Shown here one piece after another: positions 31,380 to 42,452 of a DNA stretch of 43,544 bases. This stretch comes from Beroe ovata. Its lineage: Eukaryota > Ctenophora > Nuda > Beroida > Beroidae. Location: positions 1 through 43,544 of the forward strand of contig CAMPET010000324.1 of the NCBI GenBank assembly GCA_946803715.1, given 5' to 3'. The position numbers and the translations under genes were made by a program. Under the pieces are notes generated by a model. It saw only the letters and a list, made by a program, of their open reading frames with translations, was not told the origin of the DNA and ran no database searches. Each line of letters begins with the position of its first letter. Position 1 is the first letter of the stretch.

Positions 31380-33918
31380 ATGGTCTCCTTGATGTGTTTT
31401 AGTGTGAAGGTCAAGGTGAAAGTGCGGCGGAAAGCCCCGTTTTGGAAGCGGGGCAAGCATCGGCACATCAAGTATACGAGGAAACACGAGTCGAGAAGCA
31501 GTCGGTTCTCGGAGGTTTTTACTGAGCTTTTTGCCAGAAATAGATCATGAACTTCATGGGTTGTGTGCTGGATGAATGAAGCCATGTTTTCCGAGTTTTC
31601 CGACTTTGCTCCCCCCTCCCCCTATGTAATGAGTACTTATGAAATTCACTCATATACTTGAACTGAGGTCCATATTTCTCGGTATGTGAGCATCATTCTG
31701 CATATTGACCTGCATTCCTCGTATTTCTGTACCTGTGACAAACTCCCCCGGACATTGTGATGGCCAGGTTTTAACAGTGTGTGTTATATTGAATGAACCC
31801 ACACAGGGCAAGGTCCGAGGGTTGTAGACTTGTTGAGAATTGTCGGAATCCCACGTACCTTAGCAACAGTAGTACTGATACCATAGCAACATTCAACGCC
31901 CCAAATCCTTGACAACAATTCAATGACGATTCCAACACCCTTATGACAACACGATTTGTAGTTAACATGCTCAGTTGTTAACACAGTGTTTTTCTCCGAT
32001 TTCAGAGTGACAGAGCGAGCACTGGAACTCGCAGTACAAGCTCGATAGACACTGACTGTCAAGCGTCCGCTAGTAAACACACAGCCAAACCACGATCAGG
32101 TGTGTGTTCAGAGTGTTTTTATGAAGGAGTACAAAGATTGCTCTTTCCCTTCCTCTGTTGCCTGCTTTGCTCTCATTCTAACTATTTCACAGGGGCTGGC
32201 AACTACAATGGACAATACCAAGATTCAGAACATCCGGCATATGTTAACCACGCCATATCAGAACACGTCATGGTACGATACACTAACCCCCATCCGTCCA
32301 TACCAACTTTTCACTGACCTCTTTCTCTTTCCACACCCAGGGAACCCCAAACTGACCCCCTCTCTTTCCCCCAGGAACCCCCCATTCCACCGCGACTGCC
32401 GCCCCGAGATGACGTCACTCTCTGTCGAGTGGAGGAGAACGGGGCCGGCACCACTTCCTCCTCGTCGGACAGGGAATCCTCCTCCGAGCACAACACTGAG
32501 ACCGATGCCCTGATCATCATCCCCCAATCTGTCGCCCCGACAACCGCCACCGCCCCACATCTATACGATCTGATGGAGGACAGTAGCATTCTGTCGCCGG
32601 AGGTCCGGAACCCCTCCCCTCCACCCCGTGTCCGAGACGAGGATGTGGACTCGTTGTGTAGCGATGAGGAGGATGCTGATCTTCCGCCCTACCCCGAGAT
32701 TTGCTTCACGACGAACGAGGGATTCACGTGAGTACAGATATTTCCTTATAAGTGATGTGTGGTGCTGGAGTATCACTGGTTGTAACATTATCTTTTCCGC
32801 TCAGGACGATTCTTAATACAGATCTGGACGACTTGAACCCCATCATCAGTGATTTATCGTCTCTCTGGCTAAACGAACCCCTCCCTCCTCCTCCTCCCTC
32901 TGACTTCCTTACCCCCTCGACCATCCCTGACTTTGAGAAAACTCCCACTAACGAACTGACCACGCCCACGCGTTTTTCCGACGGATCGGAGAGCGAAGAC
33001 AACGATCCGGTTACCATAGCGGCACGTGCTCCGACTGAGCCCGTAAACATCGTGTCCCGGTCCGGTGACGCTGCAGAACTGTACGAGAATATCAAGTTAC
33101 CGGAGATCCCGCCGCGGAGACCAGCCCTCCCGCCCAGGACTGATATAGCCACCTCTTCCGGTTCACGTGACGGCTCCTCTACACGTGACACCACTCTGTC
33201 ACGTGACAGCACGTCACGTGACCAGACTACTGACAGTGGTAAACCTGAGTTACCAAACCGTATTCCACTCAACGGTAGAGACACGTTGCTAGCCCCATTC
33301 TTCCCTCCTGGTGGGAAAGATCAGAAAGCTAAGTCACGTGACACAACACTGTCAGTACCGACACGTGACTCAAACCCACGTGATCTGTCCCTCCCACCGC
33401 GAGATCCTCGTGACGCCACTCCAAGAGAGGATTCCCGGACTGCCACCACTCTGCCGCCTCAGCCACTCCGCATGCCGTTACAGCGGAGAGGCAGTAGTGA
33501 CGGGAACACGCCCCGATTTGCGCCGCGTATTCCCGCGTCCTCCCACCGCATGCCGACTTTCCCTCTCCGTCAGCCCGCCCCAGACACCAGACCCGTCAAC
33601 CAGCCCCCACCCAACCTCCCGCCCCGTGTCAAAGCCGACTCCTCGATACCGGATAACTCTCGACCTGCCCTGGCCACCCCTCACATGCCGACACGTGTGC
33701 CTCTTCCCCGACCCTCCCCCACTAAAGCAGGGGGCCCCGTGTACTCTGAGGTGGAGAGATCTGGTCCACCTCGAGTTATACAGAGACACGAGTTTTCTCC
33801 CTACGTGGTACCGAGCGCACCGCGTATTGACCGGTGGGAGGAATACACCGGGTCGTGTGCTGAGAAGAAATCGTCAGGTACGAAGAAGAAGGTAAAAGTG
33901 AAGATTCCCCAGAGGTGA
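31380..33918 (+). CDS. tyrosine-motif, proline-rich docking-type protein, C-terminal exons
   Basis: Exons 32006-32099, 32193-32272, 32375-32727 and 32805-33918 join in perfect phase to a stop at 33916-33918; exon 31380-31514 (basic) probably precedes them. Seen in order: a Ser/Thr-rich stretch, YNGQYQDSEHPAYVNHA, the SH3-ligand-like EPPIPPRLPPR, an acidic region (DSLCSDEEDADLPP), the Tyr motif ELYENIKLPEIPPRRPALPP, a stretch of S/T-R-D repeats, a long Pro-rich region, VYSEVERSG, and a basic tail (KKKVKVKIPQR). The mix of Tyr motifs and PxxP sites without a catalytic domain fits a docking or scaffold protein for SH2/SH3 adaptors, or the tail of a receptor whose 5' exons are elsewhere. The family is not recognised. 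The gene ends tail to tail with the receptor gene, 750 bases away. Confidence 0.7.
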
Positions 33919-34671
33919 AGGGATGGTAGACAAGTCTAGAAAGAGAAAATGCACGTGCTGAAAAACTGCGCGCACAATGGACTCGCATTCAGTGAACTTG
34001 TTTTTGTCATGTATACTTGTGTGCGTGTTAAATTGAGTGTTTTGTGTCGTAGGCAACCGAATGTACACTGACGCCGCGCGAATCATTGTATGTGTGTAAA
34101 TAATTAAATGAAATTATTGATTTAAATATGCCCGTTAAGAATCTAGAATCTCATCAAATGGTGATGAAGATTTGGGTAATATATTTGTGTGTTTCGAACC
34201 ATGTCAATCAACCATGGAGTATTTGCTAGTATGACTTCTTTTTCGGAGTCTAGTTTAAAACGATAGCTCAATCTAACTCACTTAATTCCAAAAAATATTT
34301 CATGTCCAATGTCACGCAAGATGCCGTTGTTGAATTTAACGATATTTTTAGTTTCATGCTAGACTGTAAAGGGTCATCAGATTGCTTTTTGAAAAGTTCC
34401 AATCAAAATAAGCGATGGCATTTGAGCAAGTATAAAATTTTCATCAAATCTGTGAATGGAATCAATGTAAATGAATGAGTAACATTCTGTACGCATTTCA
34501 GTGTTTACAGTTTCACAAGACATCTCTCCTTTCTTCTCACCACAGAACAGCAAGACTTGGATATCAGTTCTTGAGTATTTCTTGAGAGCAGTTTGGAGAT
34601 CTCAGTTGACTTTATGGAATCTATCGTTCCGAATTGCACTCAAATCAGTGATCACTGACCATCATCATCTG
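33919..34671. other. intergenic region between convergent genes
   Basis: AT-rich sequence between a plus-strand stop and a minus-strand stop, so it should hold both 3' leaders. No canonical AATAAA is obvious for either gene, and no other feature is seen. Confidence 0.5.
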
Positions 34672-36773
34672 TCATCCCTCTCCCACTTCTTGATGACGTT
34701 TGATGTGCATGATGACAATTTCACTGTCCAAGTCACCGATCATGTCATGCATATTCAGATCAACCTCCGCATAAACAGTCCGTCTCTCCCTTCCATACCG
34801 ACACCAGCACCAAACCACCAACGCCAGCATTAGCGTGAGAACAGTGGTGCAAACAATGATGGCTATCATGTCATTTGTCTGCGTGATAAGATCATTACCA
34901 TGATGATTACGTTGCTTGGTAACGGTGATACGGTCACTCCAAACTGTTACACAATTGTGATTGTCACGTGACACTTGTAACAGTTCGTTACATTGCTGTA
35001 ACGTTACTCTGTACTCGGTTTCGTTGCAGTTAGTGAGTTTGTACGGCTGAGATGAGTTAGCGTTTATCCCAGCTGAGTCGCCTCTAAAATTAATGAAGAT
35101 TCGATCGCTACCCTCTGTGTTGCGTGAGGTGTAGCGCGTGATCTCCCACGTGACGTCACAGATTCCGTGAGCCAATCGCGAGATAGTGACTGAATTCACG
35201 CGTGGGAAATACAGCGTGGTTTTATCAGCGATCAGTAGATTATCACCATCTGTAACCCATATCTCTGATACCGAGTTTGTGACAATCTTCTCAGTTAAAT
35301 AGGAACATGATGGAGTTTTTACTGTGGTAGCTGTGTAATTGCTAGCTCTTCCTGTGGTAGTGCTTACTCCCCTGATATGAACTGTATACTGGACATTAGT
35401 GTCCTTGTTGTTGAGGCATATCCAAGACACATTGAACACTCCCAGTGTCCCTGCATCACTGATCCTGACCCTCGGTATTTGGCACGGATCCAGAGATGCA
35501 GGTTTATTGAAGTAGTAATCATCTGACCAATACTCCAACACTCCAAAACCTCGTGTTCCCGACTCTCCACCACTGACTGTGACACCTGCTCTGACACCAT
35601 CACCGGCGCCGGCACTATCACCTCTGCTTCTGGTTTTGATTCTCCTAACAGCTCGGCACCTCACTGCTCCCTCCATCACTCTTGCCGAGCACGCCATATT
35701 CAGCTGGACATCCATCCTCCCTTTCCTCTCCTGCTCACTCCTCACCGATACAAATTCCGATGTTGTCAGATCGATATTGTTCAGACAGCATGTCAGATTC
35801 AGATCTCTCCAATCAGATATCTCCCCTTCCACCCCCCCCACATTCTCCACCTCTATCCTTATCTCTCTCCCACTGGACATTACATCCAGAGTGAGTGGTT
35901 CAATTATGCGGACAGTGAGTGTAACCGCTACAAACACCCGTCGCCGCGAGGGAACTGCGCCTGGCGTGAAGAACATTCCCCCGGCAGAGGGAGTGGGAGT
36001 TGTGGACACTCCCCCGGCCACTCCCTCCTCACAGGGAATGGGAGTGAAGAAGAAGTCACCAGATTGGTACACACTCCCTCGAATGTGGGAGTCGAGGGAG
36101 GTGAAGTTGTACTCCCTACTGTCTGTCATGACATCATAACATGATTCTACTTCTGCTGATCGGGATACACCGGAGGGAGCTGACGCATCTGGGATAGTTT
36201 TAGCATGACCTTCGGTAGATGCGTTCATGAACGATCGGCCGGCATTTTAGCGTTAATTATTCATATGTTTCTTGGAAAAATTGTGACGGTCTAGCTGAGA
36301 TGTAAACTGATTTGTTGAAATGATTTTGAATAGATATTCACTGAAGGTTTACCCAATAGCATGAAATCCACAGTGAGTGAGTCAGATGTCAACATGTCCC
36401 GATAACGCTTGATCAGAACAGAGAATGTGACCATCCTCGCCCCAAACTCGAATCTGGAGGGGAGGTGTGAGAGGTATTTGTCTCCGTGTCTGTGTTTGTC
36501 ATGCTCTGTTTGTCTGTCTGTCGTCTGTCAGTATATCTGTGTACTGTGTCAGTATATCTGTGTCTGTCAGTATATCTGTGTACTGTGTCGGTATATCTGT
36601 GAATTGTCAGTATATCTGTGAACTGTGTCGGTATGTATGTGTGTTTGAATGACTCACTCGTCACTGTGCTTTATACTATCCCTCTGTCTATCAAACCCTC
36701 TGTAGATAAGCCTAGCTGTTCCTGTGTCGTACACCAATTCTTCCAGGGATGCCACATCCACTGGCGCTTTGGT
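34672..36773 (-). CDS. single-pass receptor with beta-sandwich-like ectodomain and TxYxxV tail motif
   Basis: Exons 36773-36658, 36453-36353 and 36155-34672 join in frame (566 residues in view). The acceptor at 36156-36158 was preferred to the Met at 36228, because it joins the conserved upstream exon in phase and because this copy has a stop just before that Met. The ectodomain has paired Cys, several N-x-S/T sites and strand-like segments (FGARMVTFSVLI, RRRVFVAVTLTVRII); later parts look like fibronectin III or cytokine-receptor modules (GVFNVSWICLNN, CDVTWEITRY, NCVTVWSDRITV). A membrane span (MIAIIVCTTVLTLMLALVVW) precedes a short tail with RRTVYAEVDLNM. TVYAEV fits the TxYxxV/I switch motif that binds SH2 proteins. 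The signal peptide is not in view; a hydrophobic exon at about 37814-37970 (KVALILLNAVL) may encode it. The ligand is unknown. Confidence 0.7.
36500..36645. repeat. GTCAGTATATCTGTG-type short repeats
   Basis: Six or so copies of a degenerate 20-25-base unit lie in the first intron of the receptor. The second copy of this intron (near 40900-40960) has fewer units, so the repeat varies in length. Confidence 0.75.
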
Positions 36774-38159
36774 CTGAAGTTCAAGAGTTCAGGATGTTAA
36801 TTTCCCTCTCACATCCCTGGCCGATCCCCCTTCTTCCCCGCGGTAAATAGAAAGTTCACAAGATAGGCAGAGAAGACTGTACCTGTTCAGGAAAATTGCA
36901 GTGATTGCAATGCACGATTGAAATAAACACTGAAAAACACGTGACTACAACGAAACCGCTAGAGCACAACTCCAAAAACATTGAAACGAAAATTTGAACG
37001 CAGCTTTTATCGATCAGTGGGTATGATGCGAAACTTTCATAATGCGACTAAGATGGTCTAAAATTTCCATATTGCCCTTTTAATGCTCTCTTTCATTTTC
37101 CCAACTACCTCAATTTGTGCCTTGAGTAGTTCAAGTAGGCAGTTAATTTGCATACGTTTATCTATGTGATTGGGGATTCAACGAATGAGTACCTTATAGA
37201 TTATAAGATAATTTGCCCTTGAAACATATACTCAAGCTCAGCGAAATTTGGCAGTATTATCGAAGAGCGGCTATGCGTAGATGCATTAGTAACCTTGAAT
37301 GTTCTATTTTCCTAACAGTTTTGACCAATCCTCTTTAACTCTTTTCCTTGCCGAATATAATAAGCTTGTAATTAAGTCCGTGTTCGGTAAACTGCCCTTT
37401 ATTGGTGCCATTTGTCAACTATATGATTAAGTGGAAAGTTAATTAAGTGGAACATTTCATGAAATTAGGTGCGGCGCGCGGACATACTTTGGATACCTGC
37501 GCGCGCGACGCGCATTCATAAATTGTATCTCCCGATTTGTTCTCTCCAAAATTTTGTAGTTCCGCGACCGCGCCGCGATTCATTTTGCAAACTTGTGACC
37601 GCCCCATTCTGACGCACTGTCATTGTAATACCTACTGAGGTCATCATATGGTATTGACATTTGACAAGGTAGAGACTTGTTTAAGAATGTTCAACACACT
37701 TGAATCATATAAAACATTGCAGATTAAACGATAGGGAGATCTCATAGTTGATAGAAGCGCATGTCAAATGGAACATGAATTCGGGACAGTTAATTACTTA
37801 CATAACTACTCACCAAAACCGCATTAAGTAAAATTAAAGCTACTTTTCCTCTTTCTTTAACGGATGCAACATACCCAGTAGTGAGCAATGATTGGATGAT
37901 TAATTTACAGTACTGCCTATGATGTTTACTCGACACAGTATAACAGAAATGAACGCATAGTTGTGCGTGCAAATATAGTCAGCAGTCTTTTAGATACAAC
38001 AAAATGTCTGAAAAAGCTATGGTATTTACTTGACATAACACAAAACGGCTATAAAAACTTCAAAATAAAACAGTCACCGATGGATCAATAGATAGAATAC
38101 TCAAAACGTCAGATGTGTAAGATTGAGTATATCAGGTAACATATATGTCTAACTCATCT
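36774..38159. other. region between receptor and Crk-like gene, with a CpG-rich patch
   Basis: Mostly AT-rich. A CG-rich patch lies at about 37466-37590 (GGTGCGGCGCGCGGACATAC, CCGCGACCGCGCCGCG), unlike its surroundings and possibly promoter-related. An open stretch with a good donor (GTTTTG|GTGAGT) at 37814 may be an exon. The second copy of this region at 41093-42452 lacks about 31 bases near 37420-37450. Confidence 0.5.
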
Positions 38160-38772
38160 CTATGTAATACTCAGGATTTTCACATGGTTGAAGGGGAAGA
38201 GGCCAGTTCTGCCGTTACACTCGCCTTCCCACAAACCATCCTCATTTTGATGTGTCACTCTGATGGTGTCACCAGCCTGAAATTGGTGTCACGTTTTAGT
38301 GTCACACAACAAGCGATTAACTTAGTGTTAATCTTACATGGCAGGCCCCTAGAGAGAAATCTCGACATGAGTTGATCGCACTTTATCAGCTAACCTTGAA
38401 TGCGAGGAACTTTTGATCGTATGCACTGGGATTCCTATCCATTATTGCCACTGCAGTTACAGGAGGTCCACCCTAATGAAAATGCGGATCAACAAAAATC
38501 AATAAAAATTGCAATTTATTCGACTCATTTTCCCACAATTTCAAACTATCAACCATCAAATTCTCACTTACCGGCTGTGTGACAGGTGGCACGCCGGACA
38601 CGTTACAAATGTTGTTGGTCGGTGGCAGTGTGGTGAGTGGTGGAGGCGCAGGGTGTTTGTCAGCGGGTGGCGCCGCAACGGCGCCTGCTGTTGCTGCTGG
38701 CACACTGCCCACTGGTGGCGGCATTCCCACAGCCATGGCGCAGTTAGTGGGGGCCGGGAGAGTCGCCTCAAT
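38160..38772 (-). CDS. Crk/CrkL-like adaptor, C-terminal SH3 region, copy 1 (partial)
   Basis: Exons 38772-38572 (67 codons), 38472-38395 (26) and 38276-38160 (39 with stop) join in phase 0. The first is a Pro/Ala linker. The next two encode AIMDRNPSAYDQKFLAFKAG and VTHQNEDGLWEGECNGRTGL, then FPFNHVKIL. This matches the C-terminal SH3 of Crk and CrkL (the AYDKTALALEVGD and WEGECNGKRGHFPFTHV pattern). That domain is atypical, binds poorly to PxxP ligands, and regulates the N-terminal SH2-SH3 part, which would lie at higher coordinates and is not in the window. The protein ends right after the SH3 domain (ILSIT-stop). Two more versions follow at 39110 and 42453. Confidence 0.85.
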
Positions 38773-38799
38773 CTGGGGAAGCGTGGTGTGAGTGGTGTC

Positions 38800-38900
38800 A
38801 TCTAAGAGTGGTGTCAGTTGTTAGTGGTCTCAGTTGTTAGTGGTGTCAGTTGTTAGTGGTGTCAGACAGCAACACACACACAGACACAGACACACACACA
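38800..38900. repeat. 16-bp minisatellite plus CA tract
   Basis: AGTGGTGTCAGTTGTT is repeated about four times, followed by a CA-rich run, in the intron upstream of the Crk-like linker exon. The same site has about ten units in the version at 39690-39904 and four at 43085-43198, so it is length-variable. Confidence 0.85.
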
Positions 38901-39109
38901 CACACCTTATCTTCGAGTGCTATTTTGTGAGAACGTGAATCGCGATGTGATCCAAAACAACCCCACATGACGGAAACAGAGGAACACAGAATATTATCGA
39001 AATGGACAAAACCAGAGAGCACACAACGTGTAATAGAAGTGTTATTGTATCAAGTGAGGGAGGGGAAGCAATGGTTATTACTAATTATGCAATGGTTTGT
39101 GCTAGCGCN

Positions 39110-39665
39110 CTCATTTTGATGTGTCACTCTGATGGTGTCACCCGCCTGAAAATGGTGTCACGTTTTAGTGTCACACAACAAGCGATTAACTTAGTGTTAA
39201 TCTCACATGGCAGGCCCCTTGAGAGAAATCATGACAAAACATGAGTTGATCGCACTTTTTTCAGCTAACCTTGAATGCGAGGAACTTTTGATCGTATGCA
39301 CTGGGATTCCTATCCATTATAGCAACTGCAGTTACAGGTGGTCCACCCTGACAAAAATGCAGATCAACAAAACTCAATTGCAATTTATCCGACTCATTCT
39401 CCCACAATTTCAAATTATCAACCATCAAATTCTCTCCCTTTTAAACGCTTACATTTTTACTTACCGGCTGTGTGGCAGGTGGCACGCCGGACACGTTACA
39501 AATGTTGTTGGTCGGTGGCAGTGTGGTGAGTGGTGGAGGCGCAGGGTGTTTGTCAGCGGGTGGCGCCGCAACGGCGCCTGCTGCTGCTGCTGGCACACTG
39601 CCCACTGGAGGCGGCATTCCCACAGCCATGGCGCAGTTAGTGGGGGCCGGAAGAGTCGCCTCAAT
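39110..39665 (-). CDS. Crk/CrkL-like adaptor, copy 2 (3' end cut off)
   Basis: Exons 39665-39465 and 39347-39270 have the same size and phase as copy 1. The SH3 exon starts at 39145 (AGDTIRVTHQNE) but is cut at the N at 39109, so no stop is present. The intron before the 26-codon exon is 117 bases against 99 in copy 1, and several bases differ, so this is a third version distinct from the other two. Confidence 0.75.
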
Positions 39666-39905
39666 CTGGGGAAGCGTGGTGTGAGTGGTGTCATCTAAGA
39701 GTGGTGTCAGTTGTTTGTGGTGTCAGTTGTTAGTGGTGTCAGTTGTTAGTGGTGTCAGTTGTTAGTGGTGTCAATTGTTAGTGGTGTCAGTTGTTAGTGG
39801 TCTCAGTTGTTAGTGGTGTCAGTTGTTAGTGGTGTTAGTTGTGATTGGTGTCAGACAGCAACACACACAAACACACACACAAACACATACACACACACAC
39901 ACACN

Positions 39906-40115
39906 GTAGATGCATTAGTAACCTTGAATGTTCTATTTTCCTAACAGTTTTGACCAATCCTCTTTAACTCTTTTCCTTGCCGAATATAATAAGCTTGTAA
40001 TTAAGTCCGTGTTCGGTAAACTGCCCTTTATTGGTGCCATTTGTCAACTATATGATTAAGTGGAAAGTTAATTAAGTGGAACATTTCATGAAATTAGGTG
40101 CGGCGCGCGGACATA
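39906..40115. repeat. isolated copy of about 37277-37487
   Basis: The 210 bases between two N bases match the copy 1 sequence, including the 31-base insertion lacking near 41740. This looks like a small unplaced contig. Confidence 0.85.
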
Positions 40116-40116
40116 N

Positions 40117-41092
40117 CGATACAAATTCCGATGTTGTCAGATCGATATTATTCAGACAGCATGTCAGATTCAGATCTCTCCAATCTGATATCTCCCCTAC
40201 CACCTCATCCACATTCTCCACTTCTACCCTTATCTCACTCCCACTGGACACTACATCCAAAGTGAGGGGTTCAATGATACGGACAGTGAGTGTAACCGCT
40301 ACAAACACCCGCCGCCGCGAGAGAACTGCGCCTGGCGTGAAGAACATTCCCCCGGGAGTGGGAGTTGTGGACACTCCCCCGGCCACTCCCTCCTCACAGG
40401 GAATGGGAGCGAAGAAGAAGTCACCAGATTGGTGCACACTCCCCCGTATGTGGGAGTCGAGGGAGGTGAAGTTGTACTCCCTACTGTCTGTCATGACGTC
40501 ATAACATGATTCTACTTCTGCTGATCGGGATACACCGGAGGGAGCTGACGCATCTGGGGTAGTTTTAGGATGACCTTCGGTAGATGCGTTCATGAACGAT
40601 CGGCCGGCATTTGAGCATTGATTATTCATATGTTTCTTGGAAAAATTGTGACGGTCTAGCCGAGATGTAAACTGATTTGTTGAAATGATTTTGAATGATT
40701 ATTCACTGAACGTTTAAAGTATTTACAATTACCCAATAGCATGAAATCCACAGTCAGTGAGTCAGATGTCAACATGTCCCGATAACGCTCGATGAGAACC
40801 GAGAATGTGACCATCCTCGCCCCAAACTCAAATCTGAAGGGGAGGTGTGAGAGGTATTTGTCTCCGTGTCTGTGTCTGTCATGCTCTGTTTGTCTGTCAT
40901 GCTCTGCTTGTCTGTCTGTCGTCTGTCAGTATATCTGTAAACTGTGTCGGTATGTGTGTGTGTTTGAATGACTCACTCTTCACTGTGCTTTATACTATCC
41001 CTCTTTCTATCAAACCCTCTATAGATAAGCCTAGCTGTTCCTGTGTCGTACACCAATTCTTCCAGGGATGCCACATCCACTGGTGCTCTGGT
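40117..41092 (-). CDS. receptor gene, second copy (3' part missing)
   Basis: Exons 41092-40977, 40833-40733 and 40520-40117 match the first three exons of the receptor at 34672-36773 in size and phase. The last is cut by the N at 40116. Protein changes are few (for example VLIKRY to VLIERY, DRQRD to DRKRD), and a 9-base deletion removes three residues near FFTPGA. Membrane span and tail are absent from this copy. It is allelic or a recent duplicate. Confidence 0.7.
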
Positions 41093-42452
41093 CTGAAGTT
41101 CAAGAGTTCAGGATGATAATTCCCTCTCCCATCCCTGGCCCATCCCCCCTTCTTCCCCGCGGTAAATAGAAAGTTCACAAGGTAGACAGAGGATACTGTA
41201 CCTGTTCAGGAAAATTGCAGTGATTGCAATGCACGATTGAAATAAACACTGAAAAACACGTGACTACAACGAAACCGCTAGAGCACAACTCCAAAAACAT
41301 TGAAACGAAAATTTGAACGCAGCTTCTATCGATCAGTGGGTATGATGCGAAACTTTCATATTGCGACTAAGATGGTCTAAAATTTCCATATTGCCCTTTT
41401 AATGCTCTCTTTCATTTTCCCAACTACCTCAATTTGTGCCTTGAGTAGTTCAAGTAGGCAGTTAATTTGCATACGTTTATCTATGTGATTGGGGATTCAA
41501 CGAATGAGTACCTTATAGATTATAAGATAATTTGCCCTTGAAACATATACTGAAGCTCAGCGAAATTTGGCAGTATTATCGAAGAGCGGCTATGCGTAGA
41601 TGCATTAGTAACCTTGAATGTTCTATTTTCCTAACAGTTTTGACCAATCCTCTTTAACTCTTTTTCTTGCTGAACATAATAAGCGTGTAATTAAGTCCGT
41701 GTTCGGTAAACAGCCCTTTATTGGTGCCATTTGTCAACAACATTTCATGAAATTAGGTGCGGCGCGCGGACATACTTTGGATACCTGCGCGCGCGACGCG
41801 CATTCATAAATTGTATCTCCCGATTTGCTCTCTCCAAAATTTTGCAGTTCCGCGACCGCGCCGCGATTCATTTTGCAAACTTGTGACCGCCCCATTCTGA
41901 CGCACTGTCATTGTAATACCTACTGAGGTCATCATATGGTATTGACATTTGACAAGGTAGAGACTTGTTTAAGAATGTTCAACACACTTGAATCATATAA
42001 AACATTGCAGATTAAACGATAGGGAGATCTCATAGTTGATAGAAGCGCATGTCAAATGGAACATGAATTCGGGACAGTTAATTACTTACATAACTACTCA
42101 CCAAAACCGCATTAAGTAAAATTAAAGCTACTTTTCCTCTTTCTTTAACGGATGCAACATACCCAGTAGTGAGCAATGATTGGATGATTAATTTACAGTA
42201 CTGCCTATGATGTTTACTCGACACAGTATAACAGAAATGAACGCATAGTTGTGCGTGCAAATATAGTCAGCAGTCTTTTAGATACAACAAAATGTCTGAA
42301 AAAGCTATGGTATTTACTTGACTTAACACAAAACGGCTATAAAAACTTCAAAATAAAACAGTCACCGATGGATCAACGATCTATAGATAGATTACTCAAA
42401 ACGTCAGATGTGTAAGATTGAGTATATCAGGTAACATATGTCTAACTCATCT
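41093..42452. repeat. second copy of 36774-38159
   Basis: Parallel to the first copy, with occasional substitutions and the 31-base deletion. It contains the CG-rich patch (about 41757-41870) and the same hydrophobic open stretch at 42102-42260. Confidence 0.85.

Noticed and set aside
29528-32080. Minus-strand frames in the duplicated 1.77-kb block
   Set aside because: They are opposite the plus-strand exons, show no domain, and have no splice-site support.
36072-36228. Met at 36228 as the start of the receptor
   Set aside because: No signal peptide follows, an in-frame stop sits just before it, and the exon at 36353-36453 joins in phase at 36155, inside this frame.
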